Shown here in pieces: positions 8,961-19,476 of a stretch of 57,627 nt of DNA. Position 1 is the first letter of the stretch. Each line of letters opens with the position of its first letter. Under the pieces are notes generated by a model. It ran no database searches. It was given only the letters and a program-made list of their open reading frames with translations, and had not been told where the DNA came from. Source of the stretch: Microcaldota archaeon (GTDB lineage: Archaea; Micrarchaeota; Micrarchaeia; Micrarchaeales; CABMGC01); contig JAKAWC010000004.1 of assembly GCA_021817125.1 (NCBI GenBank), positions 1-57,627 of the forward strand, given 5' to 3'. A program made the position numbers and the translations under genes.

Positions 8961-11864
8961 ATGCCTGAAAATGCGCCAGCTAGCGCCACTAGTGAGCCCA
9001 AAAAGGCTAAGGCGGCGAAGGCCCCTTCTCCTTCTGTTGCTGCGACCACAACCGACGCTGCGGCACAGGCAACCCCAGACAAGACAACGCCTGATGCGCG
9101 TGGCAAGACCGCCAAGGAAGCGAAGAACACGCTCGGGGCCACGGCCAGAATGAAGAAACAGGCAAAGTCCACGGGGAAGAGCAGGGCCACGCCGATGACC
9201 TATTACTGGCTCAAGGACTACATACGCGGTTTCGTCAGCCACAAGAACTTCCCCGATTCACTTGCGATAGTGTTCGCCCTGGCTAGCGTATCCCTCGCTT
9301 TCCCGTTCCTGCCGCCTACGGTCATCGTGCCGCTCCTGATAATCACATTTGCAATCTCGATGCTCCACCCTATGGCAGGACTTCTGGCGATGTTCGCCGA
9401 GACGCTGCCGATGCTCATCTACCAGACGCCACTGCTCGCCTGGATGTTCACGCTCTTCATGAGCGTGTCGCTGTTCATAGGCTACAAATACTACAGGACG
9501 ATAACCTTTGCATACATGCTGATAATGCTCCCGATGTCATCGCTTGGGGCCTTCCTTGAGATACCCGCTTTCCTGCTGTCCATCCTGGTCCTCGGATTCA
9601 AGAGAGGGGCAATAGTCGCCATGGTCGCGGTGCTGCTGGTAATAGTCTTCTCCGGGCTTACTGGCATCCAGAATACGGGGCCGATAGTCTTCAACGCCAC
9701 TGCTGCCCACTCTCTCATCGCTGCGCAACCCGCGACACAGTTCCTCGTGCCGTCAAAGCCTCCGGCTTACCTGACCGATTTTGGGACGGCGTGGGGCACT
9801 GCATGGTCTACGTTTGCAAGTTTTACTGTCGGCAGTGACCTATGGTATGGCTTCAGCTCGGCAGCGTATGTCTTCGGCTACGATGCGCCGATAAACATCA
9901 TGCAGATGGTCCTCTGGGTGGTCGTGGTCTTCGCAGTCAGCAGTTACGCCATCAAGAGCAGGTCCGGATTCAGGGGCGCAGAATCGTCAATGTTCGGCGC
10001 AATAATACCTGCGGCATATGTGGCGCTGTCGTTCCTGACGAATAGCCCTATTGGCATAATCCCGATCGCAAGCTTCGTCTCTACTCCGCTCGTGCTCCTC
10101 TACCTTGAATTCAACAATATAAGTGTCGTGAAGGCGCTGGAGGTGATGAAGCAGGATTTTCTTGGCAAGTTCGGCGAGGCGTTTGAAGACCTCTCCACTG
10201 GAGCGAAGGAGACTCTTGACGACGTGGCGAACTATGATGAGACCAAAAAGGAGCTCAGGGAAGCGCTCATTGCGCCGATAGAGCATAGGGAGATAGCTGG
10301 TGCGTACGGGGTGAAGCCTGCACGGGGCATACTCCTGTTCGGGCCGCCGGGAACCGGGAAGACTTTGATGATGCGAGCTCTTGCCAACGACCTTCGCGCA
10401 GGTTTCTTCTACGTCAAAACATCTTCTATACTGTCACCTTACGCTGGGGAGGCTGCCCAGGCGGTCTCTAGGGTCTTCGCGACAGCAAAGAAGCATCCGC
10501 CAGCAATACTCTTCTTTGATGAGATAGACAGCATAACCGGCAGCAGGGATCTCGGCGGCGAGAGCGAACAGGGAAGGCAGCTCCTCTCTACGCTGCTTGG
10601 GGAGATGGACGGCTTCCAGAAGACAGAGGGTGTGGTGATAGTCGGAACTACGAACGTCCCGCACATACTTGACCCGAGCATCCTGAGGCCAGGCAGGTTC
10701 GACAAGGTCATATACATGCCCCTACCAGACGCGAGCGGCAGGGCGAAGATATTCCAGTACTACCTCAAGAAGCTCCCTATAAGCCAGGACCTTGATTACG
10801 CCAAGCTCGGTGAGATATCAAACCGATTCTCAGGGGCAGACATAAAGAACGTCTCTGATGAAGTGGCGAGGCAGATAGCGGATGTTGCTGTCACGCGTGC
10901 GAGGGTCCTTGAGATAAACATGCAGGACATCGTCAGGGTGATAAAGCAGACGAAACCATCAACCTCTCTCGCACAGATAGACGAATACAACATGTTCAAG
11001 ATGGATTATGAACGCAGGGCTCATCCTGAGAAACTCGACCTCAAGGAGACGACGACCACGCTGGACGATGTGGTCGGGCTGAAGGAGGCGAAGAAGGCGC
11101 TCTACGAAGCGGTAGAGGTGCCCATACTGCACCCCGAGCTGATAAAGAAGTTCGATATCTCCAGCACGAAGGGAATACTCCTGTTCGGGCCGCCGGGGAC
11201 CGGGAAGACTATGCTGATGCGTGCGGTGGCGAACGAGCTTGGAGATGTCCACATTGTGACCGTCTCCGGTGCAGACATCGCGAAGGGAGGGCTAGAGCGC
11301 GCTGTGCTTACGATAAAGCAGGTCTTTGACAGGGCCAAGGAGAACGCGCCTGCGATATTATTCATAGACGAAATAGATGCCATAGTCGCGAGCAGGGAGA
11401 ACGCGACCCAGTTCAATGTACAGGTGACAGGAGAGTTCCTAGAGGAGCTTGACGGCATGAAGGATGCAACTGGGGTGGTGCTTGTCGGCACGAGCAACAG
11501 ACCCGACGCTCTCGACCCTGCGATACTCAGGGCGGGCAGGTTTGACAAGCTGATATTCATTCCGCCTCCGGAGAAGGAGGACAGACAGAGGATATTCGAG
11601 CAGAACCTCAAGAAGGCGCCTACATCGGATGACATAGACTACGCGAAGCTCGCGGATATGACTGTTGGATACACTGGTGCAGATATCGCCACGGTCTGCA
11701 AGCAGGCGAAACTTGGGGCACTGGAGAAGACGCTGGCTGCAGGACAGGAAGCGAAGATTGCACAGGCTGACATTGAGAAGGTCCTGCAGAAGGTCAGGCC
11801 GTCGGCTCCGAGCATAGTGATAGGCAGATACATGACATTCCTCTCAAGGTTCGGAAGTAGGTAG
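8961..11864 (+). CDS. Polytopic membrane protein with two C-terminal AAA+ (Cdc48-like) domains
   Basis: Ala/Lys-rich N-terminus, multiple hydrophobic segments, two GILLFGPPGTGKT Walker A motifs, ILFFDEIDSI and ILFIDEIDAI Walker B. Confidence 0.93.
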   Translation: MPENAPASATSEPKKAKAAKAPSPSVAATTTDAAAQATPDKTTPDARGKTAKEAKNTLGATARMKKQAKSTGKSRATPMTYYWLKDYIRGFVSHKNFPDSLAIVFALASVSLAFPFLPPTVIVPLLIITFAISMLHPMAGLLAMFAETLPMLIYQTPLLAWMFTLFMSVSLFIGYKYYRTITFAYMLIMLPMSSLGAFLEIPAFLLSILVLGFKRGAIVAMVAVLLVIVFSGLTGIQNTGPIVFNATAAHSLIAAQPATQFLVPSKPPAYLTDFGTAWGTAWSTFASFTVGSDLWYGFSSAAYVFGYDAPINIMQMVLWVVVVFAVSSYAIKSRSGFRGAESSMFGAIIPAAYVALSFLTNSPIGIIPIASFVSTPLVLLYLEFNNISVVKALEVMKQDFLGKFGEAFEDLSTGAKETLDDVANYDETKKELREALIAPIEHREIAGAYGVKPARGILLFGPPGTGKTLMMRALANDLRAGFFYVKTSSILSPYAGEAAQAVSRVFATAKKHPPAILFFDEIDSITGSRDLGGESEQGRQLLSTLLGEMDGFQKTEGVVIVGTTNVPHILDPSILRPGRFDKVIYMPLPDASGRAKIFQYYLKKLPISQDLDYAKLGEISNRFSGADIKNVSDEVARQIADVAVTRARVLEINMQDIVRVIKQTKPSTSLAQIDEYNMFKMDYERRAHPEKLDLKETTTTLDDVVGLKEAKKALYEAVEVPILHPELIKKFDISSTKGILLFGPPGTGKTMLMRAVANELGDVHIVTVSGADIAKGGLERAVLTIKQVFDRAKENAPAILFIDEIDAIVASRENATQFNVQVTGEFLEELDGMKDATGVVLVGTSNRPDALDPAILRAGRFDKLIFIPPPEKEDRQRIFEQNLKKAPTSDDIDYAKLADMTVGYTGADIATVCKQAKLGALEKTLAAGQEAKIAQADIEKVLQKVRPSAPSIVIGRYMTFLSRFGSR

Positions 11865-11868
11865 TCGC

Positions 11869-13284
11869 ATGCTCCCTATTCTGCCTCTGATAGTCCTCGT
11901 ACCTTATCTGTTCCTTGCCCCGACGCTGCTGCTGCGGAAGGAGGCATCGTGGAACATCGCGATACTGGCGTCGCTCTTAATGGCAGGTCTTGTCGGGGCA
12001 GCGGTGTACTATGCATCTGCACAGGGCCTGGGTTCCGTCTCGTTCGACATCGCTTACATCCCTGCATTCTCCATCAACCTTAACATGCAGCTGACCAACA
12101 TGAACCTGATTCTGGTGGTCATGACTGCGATAGTGTTCCTCGCGACTTCGATTGTAGGCAAGTATTTCATTGGCAAGGCGGAGCGGATATACAATGTCAT
12201 CTTCCTTCTGGCGGAGGGGTCGGCACTGGGCGTGTTTCTATCCGCAAACCTCTTCCTGTTCTACATCTTCTTTGAGATATGCGAGGTCGCGCTCTTCTTC
12301 ATAATCTTCATCTACGGCGGGTATGACAGGCGGTACGCGGCGGTAAAGTTCATCATCTATTCGATAGTGGCGACCCTGCTCCTGCTCATAGGTATAATCT
12401 TGCTCTACGCTTACACGACGCCGCACAGCTTCGACATTGCGTCGATAGCTCAGAATGCGGGAGATATACCTGCAAACATCCAGCTCCTGGTATTCGTACT
12501 GCTGCTGGTGGCGTTCATGATAAAGATGCCGGCGTTCCCGTTCCATTCGTGGCTCCCTGACGCACATACGGAAGCACCTGCCACGGGCAGCATGATACTT
12601 GCAGGCGTACTTCTGAAGTTCGGTGGATACGGCCTGCTGCTGCTGTTCTTCATGCTCCCGATATCAGCACACTATGCTGCATACCTGTCCATGATATTCG
12701 GCTTCTCTGCCATATACGGGGCTGTGGTCGCACTCAAGCAGCTTCACCTTAAGAGGATGATTGCCTACACTAGTGTCGCCGACATGGGCATAGTGGCTTT
12801 CGGACTCTCGTCATTCAGCGTCTACGGCACCGCAGGGAGCCTTTACCTGATGCTCAGCCATGGTCTGGCGATATCGATGCTCTTCATGCTTGCCGGCAGC
12901 ATAGATGAGGGTTTTGGCACTCTGATTATAAGCAGGATAAATGGCCTTGCGAGGAGCGTGCCGTCGGTGACCTACCTTTTCCTGATGGGCATATTCGTGA
13001 CCGTCGGCCTGCCGCTTACCGCAGGGTTCATAGGTGATCTGCTCATATTTATAGGGGCATACGGCACCTTCGGAACCGCCGGACTAGTCCCGCTCGGGGC
13101 GGTGTTCATAGTGGCGGCCTACCTATTCTGGGTGGTCGAGAAGGCGTTCTTCGGCTCGGCCAAACGGCCTGAGCCGCTCAATTCGATAAGCCCGAGCGTA
13201 ACCTACGCCGGGTTGCTGCTTGCGGCGTCAGCGATCATATTGGGAGTCGTCCCGGCACTGCTCCTCGGAGTATCTGGCTTCTGA
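11869..13284 (+). CDS. nuoM: NADH-quinone oxidoreductase subunit M-like
   Basis: Proton-conducting transporter pattern: KMPAFPFHSWLPDAHTEAPATGSMILAGVLLKFGGYGL. Confidence 0.9.
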   Translation: MLPILPLIVLVPYLFLAPTLLLRKEASWNIAILASLLMAGLVGAAVYYASAQGLGSVSFDIAYIPAFSINLNMQLTNMNLILVVMTAIVFLATSIVGKYFIGKAERIYNVIFLLAEGSALGVFLSANLFLFYIFFEICEVALFFIIFIYGGYDRRYAAVKFIIYSIVATLLLLIGIILLYAYTTPHSFDIASIAQNAGDIPANIQLLVFVLLLVAFMIKMPAFPFHSWLPDAHTEAPATGSMILAGVLLKFGGYGLLLLFFMLPISAHYAAYLSMIFGFSAIYGAVVALKQLHLKRMIAYTSVADMGIVAFGLSSFSVYGTAGSLYLMLSHGLAISMLFMLAGSIDEGFGTLIISRINGLARSVPSVTYLFLMGIFVTVGLPLTAGFIGDLLIFIGAYGTFGTAGLVPLGAVFIVAAYLFWVVEKAFFGSAKRPEPLNSISPSVTYAGLLLAASAIILGVVPALLLGVSGF

Positions 13285-13286
13285 GC

Positions 13287-14924
13287 TTACCCACTTTCTG
13301 GAAGGACGTGTATAGTTACAGTTACTTTTAGGATGGTAGTTGTCGATGCGCTTGTCGGCACGCTGCTTACGCTGCTCGTAGTGCTGGCGGTGGTCAGCGT
13401 GCTTACGGCAGGGACCGTTGAGGAGGAATTTGTCCGTGGGATTATGGTTACGTTCTGTGTTGCCACTATTGTGATAGTGCTGATTCTGGAGGTGTTATTA
13501 TAGGCTGTAGAATTGTTCTGGGCTACGACATTTCCTGAGGCCACATTCGCGTAAGGATGGCTCGTGAGGAATGCTCCTGCGTTGTCCGTGGCCTGAATCA
13601 TGAACTGTGGCACCACGCCGAGCATGATTGTCCCTATGAGGCATAGCAAGACCACAGCTGAGACAGACTTTTGCATCTTTATCTCCTTTGCCCCGACCTT
13701 TGTGGCATACATCGCCAGTATCACCTTGATGTAATAGTATATCGAGATGACGGTGTTGACGATCCCGACTATCGCGAGCCACGTGAGATTCGCAGATATG
13801 GCGCTTGTGAAAAGGAGGAACTTGCCAACGAAACCGGTGGTGAACGGGAGCCCTATGAATGAGAGCATGAATAGGCTGAGCGAGAAGGCTGCGAGCCTGT
13901 TCTCGTTATTGAGTCCGACGAAGTCATCTATGCTCTTCCTGTTGTGCCCTTCCATCCACGAAATTATGGCAAGAGCTCCTATGAACAGGAGCATGTGGGC
14001 AAATATCTGGAACATACTGGCGGAGACGCCAAGGGCCGAGGCAGTGGCTAAGCCTATCAGTATGTACCCGGCTTGGGATATGGAAGAGTATGCAAGCATC
14101 CTTTTTACGTTATATTGGGCTAGGGCAGCTATGTTGCCAAAGAACATCGTCAGCACTGCGAAAGCCGCTATCACCGTGAACAGGAAACTGTATGTTATGA
14201 ATAGTAGGATGACTACCTGGAGCAGAGCCGCGAATCCCACCTTCTTGCTTATTCCACCGAGCAGCGCCGTCACATGCCCTGGTGCACCCTGGTAGATATC
14301 CGGCACCAGTATATTAAACGGGAATATCGACGCCTCAAAGCCCAATGATGCCACGAATAGGACAGCGATGAATGCGAGTAAACTCGTCTGCGGATATCCC
14401 GACAATGCAAGGCTGTCTGAAGAGCCGTAGAATAGGACGATTGCAAAGGAGAGGATGGCGATCGCTATCGAGACCATTATGAAGAGTTTTGTCGAGGCTT
14501 CGAGCGCCCTTTTCTGCAGGAGGACTATGAAAACGACAGGGATTGCAGCGAGCTCCAGCCCGAGGAATATGGTTATGAGAGATTGTGCGAATGAGACCGA
14601 GTACATGCCCATCAGCGCAAAGCTGGAGAGCAGTGCAAAGTTGCCGTAATTCTCGAGGTTCTGGAACGCGAGGATGTCGACAAGGAGAACGCCTACCGTG
14701 AATATAAGCATGAAAAAGAGCGAGAACGGATTGATCGAGATGAGGTTGAGGCTTGACGATATGGTGTTGGTGTAGAGCAGGTAACCGTCCGCTCCCGCGA
14801 GAGTCAGGAGCATCAAAACATTAAATGCCAGGAATGCCTTTTTGTAGCTTGATGTGGACAGCGCCAGGTTGCCGAAGATTAGAATACCGAAGAGGGCGAC
14901 TAATATCTCGATTATGCTTATCAT
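13287..14924 (-). CDS. nuoN: NADH-quinone oxidoreductase subunit N-like
   Basis: FEASIFPFNILVPDIYQGAPGHVTALLGGISKKVGFAAL. Confidence 0.88.
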   Translation of the reverse strand: MISIIEILVALFGILIFGNLALSTSSYKKAFLAFNVLMLLTLAGADGYLLYTNTISSSLNLISINPFSLFFMLIFTVGVLLVDILAFQNLENYGNFALLSSFALMGMYSVSFAQSLITIFLGLELAAIPVVFIVLLQKRALEASTKLFIMVSIAIAILSFAIVLFYGSSDSLALSGYPQTSLLAFIAVLFVASLGFEASIFPFNILVPDIYQGAPGHVTALLGGISKKVGFAALLQVVILLFITYSFLFTVIAAFAVLTMFFGNIAALAQYNVKRMLAYSSISQAGYILIGLATASALGVSASMFQIFAHMLLFIGALAIISWMEGHNRKSIDDFVGLNNENRLAAFSLSLFMLSFIGLPFTTGFVGKFLLFTSAISANLTWLAIVGIVNTVISIYYYIKVILAMYATKVGAKEIKMQKSVSAVVLLCLIGTIMLGVVPQFMIQATDNAGAFLTSHPYANVASGNVVAQNNSTAYNNTSRISTITIVATQNVTIIPRTNSSSTVPAVSTLTTASTTSSVSSVPTSASTTTILKVTVTIHVLPESG

Positions 14925-14931
14925 TGTTTGC

Positions 14932-16707
14932 TCACATCACTACGGCGTACACGTATACGAATACTATGACAAGTGTCATTGCAACAACCAGGGCGTACTG
15001 GTTTATCCTACCGATTGCCATCTTCTTTACAACACTGCTCGAGAGCACAGTGCCTTTACCTAGGGAGTCGAACGCTCCGCTTAGGTAACTGTCAAACGTG
15101 GATACCCCATCGGCGAGGATATATGCGAAGGCTGCAACATGGTCGTATAGCCATCTGAATATCACGCTGCTGTATAGGAGGGTGTTCAGTGCTCCCGACT
15201 TTATGGCGGTCTTGCCTTTGGTGTATATCCAGTAGCCCGCACATGCACCGAGCGCTGTTAGGACTGTTTCTATGGCTAAGTCGACGAACGATATCCTGCT
15301 AGGGAAGACGTATGGGATTAGGTTGTAGCTGTTGTTGAAGAGCGTGGGTATATACAGAAACATAAACGATGCGACTAGGGTGAACGGGGCCAGTATCATG
15401 GCGCTATACAGCATCGGTCTTGGTGGCGCATTGAGGTTTACTGTAGTCAGGCTGTTTGTTGGCCTCTTTGAGAGGTATGTGGTCCACCTGAAGATGTAGA
15501 AGCTTGTGCCCATCCCTAACAGGGATATGACAGCGTACATTGCCAGGTTGTTTGCAAAGCCACCTGCGAGCGATGCGTTGGCGAAGAATCCGTCAAAAGG
15601 TATAAACCCAGCCAGTGCAAGCACCCCGAAGAGCGTCGTAAAGTATAGTTTCTTGTTGGACGCCAGCCCGGACATCTCACGTATGTCTTCACGCCCGGTG
15701 GCTTTCATCAGTGTGCCGGAGTTGAAGAACAGCAATGCCTTGTAGAATGACTGCGCAAAGAAGAAGTATATTGCCGCAGATATCGCACCGCCTCCCACAG
15801 CCACGAGCATCAACGATAGCTCCTGTATGGTCGAGTATGCCATCACTCTCTTTATCTGAAACTCACGGGTTGCATTGAACATGGCGATTATCGAGGTGAC
15901 CAAGCCTACCACAAAGAGTACCCAGACCGTTCCGGTGGCTATGAATATCGGGGAGAGCGCAATCGCCGCGAAGACGCCTGCCTTGACCATCGTGGTCGAG
16001 TGGAGGAATGCGGATACGGGCGTCGGGCCTTCCATGGCGTCTGCCAGCCATTCTTGGAACGGAAACTGTGCGGACTTTGTCATTATCGCGAGGACCAGTA
16101 GTGCGATCGCCAGGTTCGGGATGACTACTGCGTGGGCTGGTGCCCCTACTATCAAAGTTGTCAGGTCCAGCGTTCCGAGAGAGGTCAATATCACCACGAT
16201 TGCGCCTATCAGCGCCAGGTCGCCAAGCATGATTATGGTTATAGCCTCTCTGGCTGCTTTCGCCGGTTTCTCGTTGTACCAGAATCCTATGAGCAGATAG
16301 CTGGTCATGCTCAGGAATTCCCAGGCTATGAAGAACACGATGAGGTTCCCTGCCATTGCGAACGTGAGCATTGCTGCTTCGAAACCAAGAAGCTCGATGT
16401 AGTATCTCTTCTGCTCGCTTGGCTTGTCCATGTACCCTGAGGAATAATAAAATATCAGTGGTCCGATGCCCAAGACTATTGCGAGCAGCAATAGGTTGAT
16501 GGGCGTTACAATGGTGGTAATGGAAAATGCATACTTGCCTATCGAGAACCAGGGGATAGTATTGAGCCCATAAGAGACGAACGGGAGCAGAGCGAGGCTT
16601 ATCAGAGTGCCGCCAAGGGCGATGTATCTTATCCTCATGTGGTTTCTGACGGGTATTATGGCCAGTATCGCTGCGATTAGCGGGACCAGTAATATTAAAG
16701 GTAGCAT
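14932..16707 (-). CDS. nuoL: NADH-quinone oxidoreductase subunit L-like
   Basis: KSAQFPFQEWLADAMEGPTPVSAFLHSTTMVKAGVF. Confidence 0.92.
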   Translation of the reverse strand: MLPLILLVPLIAAILAIIPVRNHMRIRYIALGGTLISLALLPFVSYGLNTIPWFSIGKYAFSITTIVTPINLLLLAIVLGIGPLIFYYSSGYMDKPSEQKRYYIELLGFEAAMLTFAMAGNLIVFFIAWEFLSMTSYLLIGFWYNEKPAKAAREAITIIMLGDLALIGAIVVILTSLGTLDLTTLIVGAPAHAVVIPNLAIALLVLAIMTKSAQFPFQEWLADAMEGPTPVSAFLHSTTMVKAGVFAAIALSPIFIATGTVWVLFVVGLVTSIIAMFNATREFQIKRVMAYSTIQELSLMLVAVGGGAISAAIYFFFAQSFYKALLFFNSGTLMKATGREDIREMSGLASNKKLYFTTLFGVLALAGFIPFDGFFANASLAGGFANNLAMYAVISLLGMGTSFYIFRWTTYLSKRPTNSLTTVNLNAPPRPMLYSAMILAPFTLVASFMFLYIPTLFNNSYNLIPYVFPSRISFVDLAIETVLTALGACAGYWIYTKGKTAIKSGALNTLLYSSVIFRWLYDHVAAFAYILADGVSTFDSYLSGAFDSLGKGTVLSSSVVKKMAIGRINQYALVVAMTLVIVFVYVYAVVM

Positions 16708-16752
16708 GCGCCTCTATACACATTCTACTCTTCGTATTTTAACCTTTGCTGG

Positions 16753-18306
16753 TCAGTTGCGCCTGTATACAGTGACGTTCTGCGCCGATGCTATGGCGGT
16801 GTAGTTGTTTCGCATATAGGCATAGATACTGAAGTTTGAGTTATTTAGATATGCCCCGTAATCAACGAATGGTTTTGCAACGACTATGTACTGCGGAACG
16901 GCCCAGTAGAGCGACCCACCGTTTATCCAGTCTGCGGGGACGGGCAGAGGTATCATCGTACCGGGCGGTTCCTCGAGATTACTAACGTAATACAAGTGCG
17001 GCGTGATGGATGGCTGGACCATGACGACCGCATTTCCGGGTATGGTACTTAGCGTAGAGCTTATCTGCGAGAAGTTTAGCTGTGCTGCATTGGAGAACGT
17101 AAATACATTGAGGCTGCCGGAGAAACCGAGAAGCAGGAGGATTAGGGATAGCACCATTGAGAATGAGATTATGTTCAGGCTGAGGGACGTTGTCGACATA
17201 TTCTTGAACAACCATCGGATAGCCGGATGCGGCTTGCCCCCTTTCTGCTGCAGGATGAGCATGCCAATGGCGGCTGCGGCCACAGCACCGCCTAGTGCGT
17301 ATGAATAATATTGCAGGGTTAGCAACGCGAAGTTGTGGTTCTCGAGCACAGCGACTTCGAAGAGCCAGGGAGAGATGAAGGCTAAGGTTATCGGAAGGTT
17401 TGCTATTCCAGAGAGACCGAAGCCCAAGATAAGTATGGACAGCCCTATTATCAGGAAGAATACGGATGTCGCAAGGGTCGGACTGTGGACGTATATGTAT
17501 GGGCTCTTTCCGGATAAGATTGAAACTGACAGGAAGGGGATGACCCTCATGGATGGCGGTGTTGCAGCATAGGCGCCAGAGTACTGACCGGTGATGTACG
17601 CTGCCGTTAGAATGTAGACTGCTAGAAATGCAAACGTGAGCATGGCTCCAATAGCGATGGAGTTTATCCTCTTCCCCCTACGTAAGGCCTGGACGCCTCT
17701 CTCCTGCGTGCGGTACGTATACTCGTATATCAGAAGACCTGCCAGGAGTGCGACCCCCAACAGCGGCGCGGTGTCGATGACGCACAGAAGGAGCACAAGG
17801 CTGCAGAGGAATGCGGTTCGGTTCTCGCGCATGTAAAAATAGAACGCTAGCAGGAAGAAGAACGGCAGGAACGCCTCGTGGTGGTAGTCGTAGTACGCAA
17901 TGCCTCTTGTCCCTGCACTTACCAGAAATGCGAGCGCGAGGGCTGAGCCTGCAAACCTGTTATTTACGACATCCCTTCCTATGAAATAGGCGACCAGAGC
18001 AGCGCCAGCCAGGAATATGTATTGGAGTACGAAGATGGTGAGCGGATTGTTGAATATCGAGAGCACTGCGGTCACGAATAGAGCGAATATCGACAGGTGG
18101 TTGGCGAACACCAAGTACTGCAGGCCTGGCATCTCACCTGGATATAATATGTGCAGGTAGAACGAGTTCAGATTCACTCCGGCATCGTAATATGAGTACT
18201 GAAAAGTAGTGAAACGGAAGTTAGCCAGAGCCGACCAGTATATGACAAACACGAACGACATTATGAGTACTGCTAAAAGGTAGGGATCCTTTGCTCCATT
18301 GGCCAT
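16753..18306 (-). CDS. DUF2079-like polytopic membrane protein
   Basis: TM-rich; GIAYYDYHHEAFLPFFFLLAFYFY; start re-set to MANGAKDPYL. Confidence 0.7.
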   Translation of the reverse strand: MANGAKDPYLLAVLIMSFVFVIYWSALANFRFTTFQYSYYDAGVNLNSFYLHILYPGEMPGLQYLVFANHLSIFALFVTAVLSIFNNPLTIFVLQYIFLAGAALVAYFIGRDVVNNRFAGSALALAFLVSAGTRGIAYYDYHHEAFLPFFFLLAFYFYMRENRTAFLCSLVLLLCVIDTAPLLGVALLAGLLIYEYTYRTQERGVQALRRGKRINSIAIGAMLTFAFLAVYILTAAYITGQYSGAYAATPPSMRVIPFLSVSILSGKSPYIYVHSPTLATSVFFLIIGLSILILGFGLSGIANLPITLAFISPWLFEVAVLENHNFALLTLQYYSYALGGAVAAAAIGMLILQQKGGKPHPAIRWLFKNMSTTSLSLNIISFSMVLSLILLLLGFSGSLNVFTFSNAAQLNFSQISSTLSTIPGNAVVMVQPSITPHLYYVSNLEEPPGTMIPLPVPADWINGGSLYWAVPQYIVVAKPFVDYGAYLNNSNFSIYAYMRNNYTAIASAQNVTVYRRN

Positions 18307-18314
18307 TCGCGCAC

Positions 18315-18623
18315 CTACCACTTGAGCTTGGATAGTCTTGTCACGTCGAAGTCGTAGCCTATGTGCTTCATGTAGACGTAGAAAGCCACCAACGTTATTA
18401 TCTCGACCGCAGCGACGGACCATATGCTTATCAGCAGCACGATTCCTGTCCCTCCGGGGCTGACCAGATATGAGAAGTAGCTTACGGCTGCAATCATGCT
18501 GGCTACGAGTATGAGCTCTATGCTTAGCATTATGATGATGAAGTGCTTGTTCGTGGCTACCCCGGCTATGCCTATGGCGAATAGCGCCAGGCTTATTCCC
18601 ATTAGGACTAAGAAATCCAGCAT
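18315..18623 (-). CDS. nuoK: NADH-quinone oxidoreductase subunit K
   Basis: Three TM, HFIIIMLSIELILVASMIA. Confidence 0.9.
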   Translation of the reverse strand: MLDFLVLMGISLALFAIGIAGVATNKHFIIIMLSIELILVASMIAAVSYFSYLVSPGGTGIVLLISIWSVAAVEIITLVAFYVYMKHIGYDFDVTRLSKLKW

Positions 18624-19099
18624 TACGTCACCAATTTGACGACCCTCCTCGCCACTAAGGTGCTGCCTATCGCCCCTGCAAACAGGAGCAGCACTGCGAG
18701 GTAGAGGAAGGCGTAATCTGCCTGGAATACTGATGCTGCTACGCTCACGATGTCGTTGGACTGGGGGGGTATCGTGGCTGGCAGGTAGGTTAACAGGGTC
18801 GACGCACCTACAAAGAAGATTACCGAGAGCGCTATGAAGACTGGGGCGTTCTCCATCTTGTTTATGTGCTCCTCTGCGGCTATCGCCACTATTAGATACG
18901 TCGAGAGTCCCCCGACGAAGACCAGCAGCTGCAGAAGCGCAAGAAGTATCTGATTTAGGTAAAGGAATATCAACGCACTCTCCGTGAAGACCAGTGCGAG
19001 GGCGGCTACTGCGTGGAGGACACGCCTTGACGCCACCACGAACGCTGCGGAGGCCACTATGGAAGCGGCGAGTGCGATAGGTATGTAGGGTAGTGCCAT
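18623..19099 (-). CDS. nuoJ: NADH-quinone oxidoreductase subunit J
   Basis: VLHAVAALALVFTESALIFLYLNQILLALLQLLVFVGGL; start re-set to MALPYIP. Confidence 0.85.
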   Translation of the reverse strand: MALPYIPIALAASIVASAAFVVASRRVLHAVAALALVFTESALIFLYLNQILLALLQLLVFVGGLSTYLIVAIAAEEHINKMENAPVFIALSVIFFVGASTLLTYLPATIPPQSNDIVSVAASVFQADYAFLYLAVLLLFAGAIGSTLVARRVVKLVT

Positions 19100-19107
19100 G
19101 GTCACGC

Positions 19108-19476
19108 CTATTCCAGTTCCTCTGGCCTTTTCATCAGGAGCCTCTTGTCTATGACCTCGAAATCCTCGTAGTTCTTTGTCAGCGTGAGGCACTTCGGGGG
19201 GCAGACCTCCTCGCACAGTGCACAAAACAGGCACCGCTCATGGCCGACCATCGGCATGTCTTTCGACCCCCTATAGGTCAGGACCTCCACCATAGTTATT
19301 GTCTTGTTCGGGCATATCCTTTCGCACGCCGCGCAGCTTATGCACGTTGACATGTCGAGCCTGAGCATACCCCTGAAAGTGTCCGGGAGGGATTCCCTGC
19401 TCTCAGGATATTCGACAGTGGTCTGCTTGCTGGTCATGTTCTTTACTGCATCTACCAACGGTTCTAAGACGCTCAT
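19108..19476 (-). CDS. nuoI: NADH-quinone oxidoreductase subunit I (2x[4Fe-4S])
   Basis: CISCAACERICP and CLFCALCEEVCP; start re-set to MSVLEP. Confidence 0.92.
   Translation of the reverse strand: MSVLEPLVDAVKNMTSKQTTVEYPESRESLPDTFRGMLRLDMSTCISCAACERICPNKTITMVEVLTYRGSKDMPMVGHERCLFCALCEEVCPPKCLTLTKNYEDFEVIDKRLLMKRPEELE

Noticed and set aside
13671-14295. Plus-strand ORFs antisense to nuoN (and many similar shadow ORFs, e.g. 15863..16723, 38130..38591)
   Set aside because: Antisense or alternate-frame shadows of strongly supported genes in GC-rich sequence
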